Source: Verrucomicrobiota bacterium
Lineage (GTDB): Bacteria > Verrucomicrobiota > Verrucomicrobiia > Chthoniobacterales > UBA10450
Direction of reading: 5' to 3'
Length of the DNA stretch: 8,534 bases
Assembly (NCBI GenBank): GCA_003218525.1
Contig: QHNU01000137.1
Coordinates: 1 to 8,534 of the forward strand
The notes under the pieces are model-generated. The model was not told the origin of the DNA. It did not search any database and saw only the letters and a program-made list of their open reading frames with translations. How positions within the stretch are numbered: position 1 is the stretch's first letter; every line of letters starts with the position of its first letter. A program made the translations under genes and the position numbers. Shown piece after piece: positions 1 to 6,907 of this stretch.

Positions 1-331
<331 letters not shown>

Positions 332-713
332 AAACGGTGAGACCTCCCTTGCGGGCGCCTCAAAGTTTGCGTCAAACACCGCTACGGTGCTGACAAAATC
401 TGACCATTCGTAATCTGCCTCGGTTCGTAAACCGAAACAGGTTCGTCCGATCTTAAATCTTCTCCCGGTCGTGAAACCGGGCAAAGTTTTGAATCAAAGA
501 AACTTGACGAAATAACGCACAATTCAATTTTCGCTGACTTCCATCTCGAATTTCCACGTCGTGTGTGCTGTGATGAAATCCGAAACCAAATTGTCAAAGA
601 TCCATTGTTCTCATCGGTACACGGCAAAACCCGACCCGTCATCTGAACTGACGAAAGTCGGCTCGACTGTGAGCCAGGAAGAACGCTCGCTGTGACGAGC
701 CCGCTTATCGCGG
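332..713 (-). other. rRNA operon leader (pre-16S 5' leader) with serial hairpins
   Basis: This gene-free stretch lies between the predicted rRNA promoter and mature 16S and should be transcribed as the pre-rRNA leader. It contains several perfect small inverted repeats. These are 685-689/696-700 (GCTCG/CGAGC), 660-664/671-675 (GGCTC/GAGCC), 464-469/476-481 (CCCGGT/ACCGGG), 421-425/430-434 (CGGTT/AACCG) and 325-329/333-337 (CCGTT/AACGG), the last abutting the 16S 5' end. Such leaders normally carry antitermination and processing signals. The 3' partner of any RNase III processing stem would be outside the window. The short open frames here have no protein-like features. Confidence 0.7.
484..505 (-). 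promoter_or_regulatory. possible boxA-like antitermination site
   Basis: On the minus strand 502-494 reads TTTCTTTGA, similar to the boxA core (TGYTCTTTRA) found in many rRNA leaders. It lies in the loop region of an inverted repeat, AAGTTT (505-500) with AAACTT (489-484). It is at the expected place, between promoter and 16S, but the match is short and could be chance. Confidence 0.3.
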
Positions 714-720
714 AAAACAA

Positions 721-748
721 AACATATCAGGTTGCATCAACCCGTCAA
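721..748 (-). promoter_or_regulatory. sigma-70 promoter for the rRNA operon
   Basis: On the minus strand the -35 is TTGACG (748-743) and the -10 is TATGTT (726-721), separated by 16 bp. An A-run (GAAAAAG) lies immediately upstream of the -35, resembling part of an UP element. Transcription would start near 713 and run through the leader into 16S. No other equally good promoter is seen between here and 16S. Confidence 0.65.
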
Positions 749-771
749 ACTTTTTCGCAGGATTTCCGCGC

Positions 772-1028
772 TCAATCCTCCTTTTCCACGAATGCCTTCA
801 ACCGGGTGAGCGCCTGCTCCCATTGTCTCGAGACGAGCGCGAGGTAATCTTGCGCCGCGTCCAACGCCTTGGGCTGGAATGCGTAAAGACATTCCCGTCG
901 ACCATTTCCGCTCGCACCAATCCGGCCTCTTCCAAAACGCGTAAAACCTTCGTGATCGCCTGACGGCTAATCTTCGACCCCTCGGCTAACTGCGAGATCG
1001 ATCTGGCTCCCCTGTGTGTCGGCAAAAA
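772..1028 (-). pseudogene. ArsR-family HTH regulator, 3' remnant (frameshifted, 5' end lost)
   Basis: The minus strand encodes the winged-helix part of an ArsR-type repressor: RSISQLAEGSKISRQAITK then LRVLEEAGLVR. Here the recognition helix SRQAITK is followed by VL where family members have HL. After about 912 the frame breaks. The expected continuation, NGRRECLYAFQPKALDAA followed by YLALVSRQWEQALTRLKAFV, is in a different frame and ends at the TGA at 774-772, with the switch around 900-915. The first helices (usual ADPTRR motif) are missing and replaced by amidohydrolase sequence. ArsR genes of this type often precede an SRPBCC/AHSA1 gene, but here the rRNA promoter follows about 24 bp after the stop. 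It is probably non-functional. Confidence 0.75.
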
Positions 1029-1292
1029 ATTCGTTCCGATCTCGGCAATGCGTCCGCCGCGAATGACAACAACGGCGTTCGGAGGGGCACGGGATCGCTC
1101 CGGCGAGATGACAATGACGTTCTTTATTACCGTTCCGTCGTCAATGATCTTCGGCTTAGCGGTGTTGGCGTTTAGAAAAGGCGTGGAAACGACAGACAAA
1201 ACGATTTGCGGTAGCGTGTGCCTGCCCACAGTAACGATGAGATGTGCGATCGCTACGGTTTGGATTCAGCGAGATTTAATGCGGAAGCCCAT
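1029..1292 (-). pseudogene. amidohydrolase, N-terminal fragment (signal peptide plus first beta strands)
   Basis: Reading from ATG at 1292 gives MGFRIKSR, then an in-frame TGA at 1268-1266. A hydrophobic stretch follows (VAIAHLIVTV ... LPQIVLSVVSTPFLNA), like a lipoprotein or secretory signal, and then TVIKNVIVISPERSRAPPNA and VVVIRGGRIAEIGTN. The last part is the typical N-terminal beta-sandwich strand of imidazolonepropionase-like amidohydrolases (…VIRGGRIAAIG…). The metal-binding HxH motif and everything after it are missing. The frame runs directly into the ArsR remnant at residue FLPTHRGARS. A GTG at 1229 gives an open frame to 798, but the product would be a chimera of two unrelated fragments. 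A single CGA-to-TGA change could explain the early stop. No ribosome binding site is evident before 1292. Confidence 0.6.
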
Positions 1293-1310
1293 CAGATCAG
1301 ATCAGATAGT

Positions 1311-1324
1311 CCAAGCCGACTTGG
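1311..1324. promoter_or_regulatory. perfect inverted repeat upstream of the 2-hydroxy-acid oxidase
   Basis: CCAAG-CCGA-CTTGG (1311-1315 and 1320-1324) lies 30 bp before the 1354 start and just after a short ATCAG tandem repeat (1291-1305). The position would suit an operator or a small 5'-UTR hairpin. No convincing -35/-10 pair was found beside it, so function is a guess. Confidence 0.25.
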
Positions 1325-1353
1325 CTTCGTCTCTGAGCTAAAATAAGGCGACA

Positions 1354-2427
1354 ATGCTTCCGCTTCTCAACGTTGCCGATTACGCGCGAGCAGCGCGCGC
1401 CAAACTTTCCAAGGAGGTTTGTGATTACATTGAAGGTGGCGCGCTGGATGAGATCACCTTGCGCGAGAACACCACCAGCTGGGAACGACTGAAGCTTTAT
1501 TATCATGTCCTGGCCGGCGTTGGCACGCGCGACACGAGGACGACGGTGCTGGGCCAGAAGATCTCCATGCCGATCGCGATCTCGCCGACAGCGTTTCTCA
1601 AACTTATTTGCGCAGAGGGAGAAATCGCGGCGGCCAGAGCAGCCAAGGCCGCGGGCACGCTCTTCGTTCTCAGTTCGCTCTCGAACACGGCAATGGAATT
1701 GATGCTGGCCGAGGCCGCAAGCCCGCGCTGGTTCCAGCTCTATATGTATAAGGACCGCGAGATCACGTTTGAGCTAGTCACGCGCGCCGAGGCCGCCGGT
1801 GCGGAAGCGATCGTTCTGACGGTCGATGCACCCGGGCTCGGCGCGCGCGAACGGGATATCCGGAATAGCTTCACTTTGCCAGACGGACTAGCTGTCGAAA
1901 ATCTCGCGCCACTTGGGAAAGGGACCATGCCGCGAGTAAGCGGTTCCGGCCTCGCTGCCTATGTGCGGGATAATTTCAAGTCCAACCTTAGCTTCGACGA
2001 TCTCGACTGGCTGTGCGATTGCACGCGATTGCCAGTGGTGGTCAAAGGCGTTTGTCGCGGCGACGACGCGCGTCGCGCGGCAGAGCACGGCGCGAAAGCG
2101 CTCATCGTCTCAAATCACGGCGGACGCCAGCTCGATACCGCGCCGGCGACGTCCGAAGTGCTGCCGCACGTGGTCGAAGCTGCGGGCGATCTTTGTGAGA
2201 TTTACGTCGATGGTGGAATTCGGCGCGGCAGCGATGTCTTGAAAGCGATCGCACTCGGCGCACGCGCAGTGCTGGTCGGCCGGCCGATTCTTTGGGGATT
2301 ATGCGTCGCGGGAGAACAAGGCGCGGTTGATGTGCTGGAAATTTTGCGCCGCGAACTAGACGAAGCCATGCTGCTCTGCGGCTGCACCACGCTCGGCGAC
2401 ATCAATCGCTCGCTCCTCGCGCCATAG
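1354..2427 (+). CDS. FMN-dependent alpha-hydroxy-acid oxidase/dehydrogenase
   Basis: The product is a 357-residue TIM-barrel flavoenzyme of the glycolate oxidase/L-lactate dehydrogenase family, which oxidises an (S)-2-hydroxy acid to the 2-oxo acid using FMN. All canonical active-site residues are visible, one position later than in spinach glycolate oxidase: Y25 (DYIEGGA), Y130 (WFQLYMYKD), R165 (GLGARERD), K231 (VVVKGV), and H255/R258 (VSNHGGRQLD). The phosphate-binding VDGGIRRGSDVLKA and GARAVLVGRP are also intact. The usual substrate-side Trp of glycolate oxidase is Leu109 here (SSLSNT), and the common AHPEGE is CAEGE. Glycolate may therefore not be the preferred substrate; this is inference. 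There is no signal peptide, so it is probably cytosolic or peripheral. The start is supported by AAGG five bases before ATG. It is diverged from the pseudogene on its left and convergent with the VOC gene. Confidence 0.93.
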   Translation: MLPLLNVADYARAARAKLSKEVCDYIEGGALDEITLRENTTSWERLKLYYHVLAGVGTRDTRTTVLGQKISMPIAISPTAFLKLICAEGEIAAARAAKAAGTLFVLSSLSNTAMELMLAEAASPRWFQLYMYKDREITFELVTRAEAAGAEAIVLTVDAPGLGARERDIRNSFTLPDGLAVENLAPLGKGTMPRVSGSGLAAYVRDNFKSNLSFDDLDWLCDCTRLPVVVKGVCRGDDARRAAEHGAKALIVSNHGGRQLDTAPATSEVLPHVVEAAGDLCEIYVDGGIRRGSDVLKAIALGARAVLVGRPILWGLCVAGEQGAVDVLEILRRELDEAMLLCGCTTLGDINRSLLAP

Positions 2428-2468
2428 TTCTGCGAAATACACATCGGTATCTGCAGACGAACACAAAT

Positions 2469-2942
2469 TCATTTTGACTCGTACGCTTTCTCCAGCGCCG
2501 CGAGGTCGAGCTTCTTCATTGGCATGATCGCACGCATCACTCGTTGGAACCTGGCCGGATCCCCGGCCCACTCGTGTATCTTCGTCGGGACCACCTGCCA
2601 GGAGAGCCCGTATTTATCCGTGAGCCAGCCGCATTGCACTTCTTCGCCGCCGTCTGCCGTCAGCTTCTCCCAGTAATAATCGATCTCCTCCTGCGTTTCG
2701 CAGTTGATTACGAACGAAACGGCTTCGGTGAACTTGAACTGCGGTCCACCATTTAAGGCGACGAACTCCTGTCCGGCCAGTTGGAACGCTACCGTCATGA
2801 CCGAGCCCTTTGTTCCCACAGGCTCCTCCCCTGTGTAACGGGTTACCTCTTTCACCTTCGAATTCTTGAACACGGAGACGTAGAAGTTCGCCGCTTCCTC
2901 CGCCTGCGTATCGAACCACAAAAATGGAGTGATTTTTTGCAT
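2469..2942 (-). CDS. PhnB-like VOC (glyoxalase-fold) protein
   Basis: The 157-residue product belongs to the PhnB/'3-demethylubiquinone-9 3-methyltransferase' branch of the vicinal-oxygen-chelate superfamily. Hallmarks are the N-terminal ITPFLWFDTQAEEAANFY (residues 4-21), VMTVAFQLAGQEFVALNGGP (48-67), and the conserved C-terminal GWLTDKYGLSWQVVP (105-119). These proteins are small cytosolic dimers. The methyltransferase name is historical and the actual reaction is generally unknown, so no substrate is assigned. The start is supported by AAGGTG five bases upstream of ATG. Such genes are often found in the same soil-bacterial clusters as YCII/DGPF genes and ECF sigma factors, but here it stands alone. 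Its 3' end converges with the hydroxy-acid oxidase 41 bp away. Confidence 0.92.
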   Translation of the reverse strand: MQKITPFLWFDTQAEEAANFYVSVFKNSKVKEVTRYTGEEPVGTKGSVMTVAFQLAGQEFVALNGGPQFKFTEAVSFVINCETQEEIDYYWEKLTADGGEEVQCGWLTDKYGLSWQVVPTKIHEWAGDPARFQRVMRAIMPMKKLDLAALEKAYESK

Positions 2943-2993
2943 GGGTTCACCTTAACCACGAGTCGGCGCAAAATGAACGCCGATTTGGGTAGC

Positions 2994-3010
2994 GCATGCG
3001 TCTCGCATGC
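2994..3010. repeat. perfect 7-bp palindrome, 3-nt loop
   Basis: GCATGCG-TCT-CGCATGC. It is the first of two hairpins lying back to back, with a 2-bp gap before the next one. Confidence 0.8.
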
Positions 3011-3012
3011 TG

Positions 3013-3038
3013 GTTGCCCCGAAAGCGTTCGGGGCAAC
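3013..3038. repeat. perfect 11-bp stem hairpin, 4-nt loop
   Basis: GTTGCCCCGAA (3013-3023), loop AGCG, then TTCGGGGCAAC (3028-3038). It is the strongest hairpin in the window. There is no T-run on either side, so it looks like a REP-type element rather than an intrinsic terminator, although it lies downstream of the methyltransferase gene (minus strand). Confidence 0.85.
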
Positions 3039-3118
3039 GAACTTTTCGGAAGAAACCAATCAAGAAATCAGGAAATCAGGAGAGAATCCGGAGCCCGGTC
3101 GACTGCGGCCTGATGGAG

Positions 3119-3138
3119 GGACACGCTCCGTCGTGTCC
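3119..3138. repeat. perfect 7-bp stem hairpin, 6-nt loop
   Basis: GGACACG (3119-3125), loop CTCCGT, CGTGTCC (3132-3138). It is a separate palindromic unit with no similarity to the preceding pair. Confidence 0.75.
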
Positions 3139-3203
3139 AAATACCCGCCGACTCGATCTTAATTAACCGGACTCAGCCTTCTCCTTGCTTGCCGCGTCTG
3201 GCG

Positions 3204-3276
3204 GCGATGCACCTCGACCATCCTTCGCACAAACCTCGACCTCGGCTAGCGGCGGCGCGAGGCGGCTACAGGATCT
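3204..3276. repeat. interspersed repeat unit, copy A (with internal insertion)
   Basis: It begins GCGATGCACCTCGAC and ends GCGAGGCGGCTACAGGATCT, matching both halves of copy B (3320-3357) with two or three substitutions. About 35 bp separates the halves, where copy B has only a few bases. Confidence 0.6.
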
Positions 3277-3319
3277 GCGATGACATTGTAGCAACGGCGC
3301 TCCGTCGCGGTGATCGATA

Positions 3320-3357
3320 GCGATGCGCCTCGACAGAGCGAGGCGGCTGCAGCATCT
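3320..3357. repeat. interspersed repeat unit, copy B, with 6-bp palindrome
   Basis: GCGATGCGCCTCGAC then GCGAGGCGGCTGCAGCATCT. The core forms a perfect hairpin, GCCTCG (3327-3332), loop ACAGAG, CGAGGC (3339-3344). The resemblance to copy A 43 bp upstream suggests a small repeat family. Confidence 0.65.
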
Positions 3358-3376
3358 CCAATTTAAGTGACTGCAC

Positions 3377-3400
3377 GGACGAGGACGAAAATGCTCGCCC
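3377..3400. repeat. imperfect palindrome
   Basis: GGACGAG (3377-3383) pairs with CTCGCCC (3394-3400) at six of seven positions around a 10-nt loop. It is the last unit of the palindrome cluster. Confidence 0.5.
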
Positions 3401-3568
3401 GGTAAATATTTAGACAGGATTTGCTCGATTCTAACAGACCCAGATCATGCTAATTCCTCTCGCGGCAACCCGACATAGCCACCAGGCCGTGTACCCTTAC
3501 ATGTCCGTTCTCTGGGAACTCCAAACGTCCGCCCTGCCATTCTCCCCAACTCCTCAGCAGTCATTTCC

Positions 3569-4129
3569 CTAATATACCCCCGGCACCAACCGTTTCGTCC
3601 GTGCCATGTATTCGGTATAACGCGAACCGAGAGCTTGGGAAAGTGCCTCCTCTTCCACATTCATACGGCGAATAAACGCTACGAAGATCGGCACGAGAAT
3701 CACCACCAAAGCCCCCCAATTCCTCATTGACAACGCGAACCCGACAAATGCCAAGAGCAACCCGGTATATGATGTATGCCGCACCAGGCGGAACGGACCG
3801 TGCTCGACCAGTTCATGGTCTTTCTGGATCGTCACATCCACGGTAAAAAATCGGCCGAGCGTGATGATCGCCCACCATCGCAGCACCAGTCCCACAACGA
3901 ACATGGCCACGCCCACGACCGCAAACACTTGTCCATGCGGAAGCGTCGCCTCCCGCCAATTCCCGGCCACAAACACACCGGCCGCGACGCTCACCATGAT
4001 CACCATCCACAAAACCCGCAACGTGCTCCGGTCCTGCTTCGTCCCGCTCCGGCTGCGCGACCGCCGTGTCACCGTCAAAAGCAATTCCGAAATCAGATAG
4101 ATCAGTCCGAGCTTGAGGCAGAGCGACAT
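3569..4129 (-). CDS. isoprenylcysteine carboxyl methyltransferase-family membrane protein
   Basis: This 186-residue integral membrane protein has hydrophobic segments near residues 5-20, 38-56, 67-90 and 121-153. The C-terminal half carries the ICMT/phospholipid methyltransferase signature: LGRFFTVDV (91-99), LVEHGPFRLVRHTSYTG (107-123), and MNVEEEALSQALGSRYTEYM with TKRLVPGVY at the end. In this family the segment binds S-adenosylmethionine and methylates a lipid or small hydrophobic acceptor at the membrane. Bacterial members rarely have a known substrate. The usual RHPxY reads RHTSY here (residues 117-121). The start is supported by GAGGAAGG ahead of ATG. It lies 208 bp downstream of, and on the same strand as, the FAD monooxygenase, so co-transcription is possible but not shown. 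Confidence 0.9.
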   Translation of the reverse strand: MSLCLKLGLIYLISELLLTVTRRSRSRSGTKQDRSTLRVLWMVIMVSVAAGVFVAGNWREATLPHGQVFAVVGVAMFVVGLVLRWWAIITLGRFFTVDVTIQKDHELVEHGPFRLVRHTSYTGLLLAFVGFALSMRNWGALVVILVPIFVAFIRRMNVEEEALSQALGSRYTEYMARTKRLVPGVY

Positions 4130-4337
4130 GGCGGCCTTCCTCTTCCGCTATCTCCCGTGAGCCGGCAACTTGTAACGTTCTATACCTCGTCAAGCTGGCG
4201 GCGGATAAATCCAATGATCTATCCAGCGCAAGATTTGCTACCGCGATCTTTTTGTAGCGGGGGTCTCTAACCGTCAAGACCTGCTCAGCCGGAGGGTTCC
4301 TGCTTGCCCCTTTTGGTGCGCGTTCGCGCCCTCCGCT

Positions 4338-5558
4338 CTAGTTTCCGTGCGCAACCGGTGAACGGATATGCTCCGGACGCGGCCCAACGCCGATGAGACG
4401 CGCCGGCAGCGACCGGAATGCCGGAAACCATTGCAGAAGCTTGAGCAGAATTGGGAGCGAGTCGCTACTCCTGGACTCGCGGCCGGTCACGACTCGTCGA
4501 TGAATGAACACCTGCATCGCCTGAATCACGCGCGTCGGCCATTCCCGGCGCTTTTGCACTAGCCGCAAATCAGCAACAGATACCGGTCCAGCTTTCAACT
4601 TGGCCGCGAGCAAGTTCGCGGTCGCGACCGCATCCTGCAAAGCGAGGTTGATGCCGACGCCGCCAGCAGGCGACATGGCGTGCGCGCTATCGCCGATGCA
4701 AAGCAACCCTTCGCGATACCATCTGCGCAAACGATTGATCTGCACGGTCAGCAGTTTGATTTTCGACCAATCGTCCAGCTCGGCGATGCGATCCCTCAGG
4801 AAAGGCGCGAGCGCCACGATGTCGCGGTGCAAAGCCCGCAATCCCCGTTGTTTGATCGTTTCAATTCCGCCCTTCGGAATAACAAAACCCGCTTGATAAT
4901 AAGTTTCCCGGTTAATCAAGACCAGCAGTTTGCCGTGGCAAAAAAATCCGAATAATTGCTCAGGATCGCCTTCGCGTTTGGAGATATGCATCCAAAGAGC
5001 ATCGATGGGGACGCCCAGCTCCTGAATTTCAAACCCGGCGCGCGTGTGTGTAATTGCATGACGCCCATCCGCGCCGATGACAAGATCGGCATGAAAATCA
5101 CGTTCACCGTCGGGAGCCTTCACCCGAACACCAGCGACGCGCTCCTGGTCGAAGATCAGATCGATCACTTGGTGCTGCATATGGAGGCCAAAAGACGGGA
5201 AGCCTTTGGCTTTAGCGGCGAAAAAGTTCAGAAAATCCCACTGCGGCATGAAAGCGATAAATTTGCAGTGCGTCGGCAGACGCGAGAAATCCGCCATCGG
5301 AGCGAGGTGACCATTGAAGATTCCGCTCAGTTGGGCCATTTCCTGATGCGGTAGCTTTAGGAATTCATCGAGCAAGCCGAGCTCGTGCAGGAGATCGAGC
5401 GTCGAAGGATGAATGGTATCGCCACGAAAATCGCGATTAAAATCGGCATGCTTTTCCAGCACCACTACATCGACACCGGCCCGCGCCAGCAAATAGCCCG
5501 TCATCATTCCGGCGGGCCCGCCACCGACAACGACGCAGCGAGTTCGAATCTCAGGCAG
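4338..5558 (-). CDS. FAD-dependent monooxygenase (PHBH-type fold), CTG start
   Basis: The product is a 406-residue class A flavoprotein monooxygenase-like enzyme. Read from CTG at 5558 it begins MPEIRTRCVVVGGGPAGMM, giving the GxGxxG dinucleotide-fold motif at residues 12-17 and the beta-2 acidic E35 (VVVLEKH). Further motifs are FRGDTIHPSTLDLL (44-57), the DG motif GADGRH (162-167), and the FAD ribityl-binding GDSAHAMSPAGGVGINLA (289-306). All FAD-binding motifs are intact. It would hydroxylate or oxidise a small organic substrate using NAD(P)H and O2; the substrate cannot be told. The first ATG, at 5507, lies after the glycine motif and would destroy the FAD site. A TGA occurs 14 codons before CTG, and no ATG, GTG or TTG lies between. 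CTG is therefore the best start, with only a weak upstream purine stretch (ATAAG). Confidence 0.88.
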   Translation of the reverse strand: MPEIRTRCVVVGGGPAGMMTGYLLARAGVDVVVLEKHADFNRDFRGDTIHPSTLDLLHELGLLDEFLKLPHQEMAQLSGIFNGHLAPMADFSRLPTHCKFIAFMPQWDFLNFFAAKAKGFPSFGLHMQHQVIDLIFDQERVAGVRVKAPDGERDFHADLVIGADGRHAITHTRAGFEIQELGVPIDALWMHISKREGDPEQLFGFFCHGKLLVLINRETYYQAGFVIPKGGIETIKQRGLRALHRDIVALAPFLRDRIAELDDWSKIKLLTVQINRLRRWYREGLLCIGDSAHAMSPAGGVGINLALQDAVATANLLAAKLKAGPVSVADLRLVQKRREWPTRVIQAMQVFIHRRVVTGRESRSSDSLPILLKLLQWFPAFRSLPARLIGVGPRPEHIRSPVAHGN

Positions 5559-5887
5559 CGCGCTTATAAACTAGATTATCGCTGACGGTTCACCCCTCAA
5601 CAAATCGACGTATCATCGATGCCGCCGACGTGCGGACGCTGATGGTACGCTAGTTGAACACACGCGGCTTCGCATTTTGGTGTGAAAGCGCGCCATTACG
5701 CACAACTTGCTTTTCGCTGCAGGTCTATAGTTTCTTCTCCGTCCCATGGGCAGGGTATTTTCGAAGTTCGACAGCCGAGCCAGTTAAGATTCCGAAGACA
5801 GGCGACATGAGTTAAGTCCTAAATAAGGCGATGACCGGGCGCCGATGCGCCAATGACCATAGACAACATTTGAAGAAGACTGTCTCA
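5559..5887. other. divergent intergenic region before the sigma factor gene
   Basis: This stretch separates the minus-strand monooxygenase from the plus-strand sigma factor. No gene is recognised in it. A TATAGT at 5726-5731 would make a good -10 for the sigma gene, but no acceptable -35 lies 16-18 bp upstream. An in-frame ATG at 5831 would add 19 residues (MTGRRCANDHRQHLKKTVS) to the sigma factor. Its AAGG is too close to that ATG, and the added residues do not look like the family. Confidence 0.5.
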
Positions 5888-6907
5888 ATGACAGAAAACG
5901 ACGCCGAGCGGGTGCGAGCGAGCGTGAACGCCGTTTACCACACGGAGTCGCGCCGGATTCTCGCCACACTCATCCGCTTGCTTGGCGACTTCGACCTCGC
6001 CGAAGACGCGTTGCACGATGCTTTTGCGGCAGCGCTGGAGCGATGGCCGCAAGATGGCGTACCCGCCAATCCCCGGGCGTGGCTCGTTTCCACCGGCCGC
6101 TTCAAAGCCATTGACGCGATGCGACGGCGCTCCCGGTTCGACGCATCGCAGGAAGCGATAACCGAGCAGCTCGAAACCGGATCCAAAGTCGCTGCCGTGG
6201 AAGACGATGAGAGTGTCGAGGACGATCGGCTAAGGTTGATTTTCACGTGCTGCCATCCTGCCCTGGCACCGGACGGCCGGGTGGCGCTGACGCTGCGCGA
6301 GGTCTGCGGCTTGACGACCGAAGAGATCGCGCGCGCCTTCCTCACCGGTCCATCCACGCTGGCCCAGCGCATCGTGCGCGCCAAGGCCAAGATCCGCGAA
6401 GCGCGCATTCCCTACCAGGTGCCGTCGCCGGCCAAGTTACCGGAACGGTTGGACACCGTGCTCCAGGTGATCTACCTGGTGTTCAACGAGGGCTACTCCG
6501 CCTCGTCGGGCGCGTCGCTGACGCGATCTGATCTCTCGGGTGAAGCGATTCGGCTGGGGCGGTTGCTGGTCGAATTGTTGCCGGAGCCGGAGGTGGTTGG
6601 ACTCCTCGCACTCATGTTGCTTCAGGAATCGCGACGCGTCGCGCGCAGCTCGCCTGCGGGCGAATTGATCCTTTTGGAGAATCAAGACCGTGCACTCTGG
6701 AACCGGGAACAGATCGCAGAAGGCAAGGCGTTACGGCGTTGGTGGAGCGCGCGCTGTTGTCACGTCGGTTCGGCCCGTACACCCTCCAAGCCGCGATTGC
6801 GGCCGTACACGCGGAAGCGCCGAGTGCTGCCGCGACAGATTGGGCACGGATTGTCGGACTGTACGACGTGCTGGCGCGCGTGGAACCGTCTCCCGTGGTC
6901 GAGTTGA
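5888..6907 (+). CDS. ECF42-type RNA polymerase sigma factor, N-terminal part (frameshifted)
   Basis: It encodes an extracytoplasmic-function sigma factor of the ECF42 kind (sigma domains plus DUF6596). Region 2 spans about residues 16-82 (HTESRRILATLIRLLGDFDL, then AEDALHDAFAAALERWP and NPRAWLVSTGRFKAIDAMRRR). Region 4 spans about 115-172 (RLIFTCCHPAL, then VALTLREVCGLTTEEIARAF and RIVRAKAKIREARIPY). The DUF6596-like part spans about 187-281 (LQVIYLVFNEGYSAS, then LVELLPEPEVVGLLALMLL). The start MTENDAERV at 5888 matches the family better than the ATG at 5831. After A281 (EGKA) the expected LVERALLSRRFGPYTLQAAI is in another frame. The annotated frame instead runs through about 60 unrelated residues to a stop at 6907. 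A repaired protein would have 416 residues, the normal family size. The gene is followed by three DGPF genes, the usual ECF42 neighbours. Confidence 0.9.
   Translation: MTENDAERVRASVNAVYHTESRRILATLIRLLGDFDLAEDALHDAFAAALERWPQDGVPANPRAWLVSTGRFKAIDAMRRRSRFDASQEAITEQLETGSKVAAVEDDESVEDDRLRLIFTCCHPALAPDGRVALTLREVCGLTTEEIARAFLTGPSTLAQRIVRAKAKIREARIPYQVPSPAKLPERLDTVLQVIYLVFNEGYSASSGASLTRSDLSGEAIRLGRLLVELLPEPEVVGLLALMLLQESRRVARSSPAGELILLENQDRALWNREQIAEGKALRRWWSARCCHVGSARTPSKPRLRPYTRKRRVLPRQIGHGLSDCTTCWRAWNRLPWSS
6727..6742 (+). repeat. 8-bp near-duplication at the sigma factor frameshift
   Basis: GGCGTTAC (6727-6734) is followed directly by GGCGTTGG (6735-6742), identical at six of eight positions. 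Leaving out eight bases (6731-6738) joins codons AAG-GCG to TTG-GTG-GAG and yields EGKALVERALL, exactly the family pattern. A slippage duplication is therefore the simplest explanation for the frame change. Confidence 0.6.

Larger units (their letters stand above)
2943..3568. other. gene-free intergenic region rich in palindromes
   Basis: No credible gene is present across about 625 bp between two minus-strand genes. Open frames here lack recognisable domains and ribosome binding sites. What it does hold is a series of sequence-unrelated palindromes (2994-3010, 3013-3038, 3119-3138, 3327-3344, 3377-3400) and a partial duplication (3204-3276 versus 3320-3357). None is followed by a T-run, so they are not classical terminators. 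The part from 3401 to 3568 shows nothing distinctive. Confidence 0.7.

Noticed and set aside
569..597. TTGACA (597-592, minus strand) as a second rRNA promoter
   Set aside because: The -35 is perfect, but the hexamers 16-18 bp downstream (CATCAC, ATCACA, TCACAG) do not resemble a -10.
1291..1305. three ATCAG tandem repeats as a phase-variation tract
   Set aside because: It has only three full units, lies outside any intact reading frame and has no promoter around it.
3013..3038. the 11-bp hairpin as an intrinsic terminator for the minus-strand methyltransferase
   Set aside because: It has no T-run after the stem on either strand and lies more than 500 bp past the stop codon.
3445..3660. 71-codon minus-strand frame overlapping the methyltransferase 3' end
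   Set aside because: Most of it is an out-of-frame shadow of the methyltransferase. The remaining part has no recognisable motif or ribosome binding site.
4251..4277. TTGACG/TACAAA (minus strand) as a promoter for the membrane methyltransferase
   Set aside because: The spacer is only 15 bp and the -10 is mediocre. It is possible but not supported enough to list.
4956..5354. 132-codon plus-strand frame opposite the FAD monooxygenase
   Set aside because: It lies antisense within a well-conserved gene, with no domain features. It is a shadow of the GC-rich coding strand.
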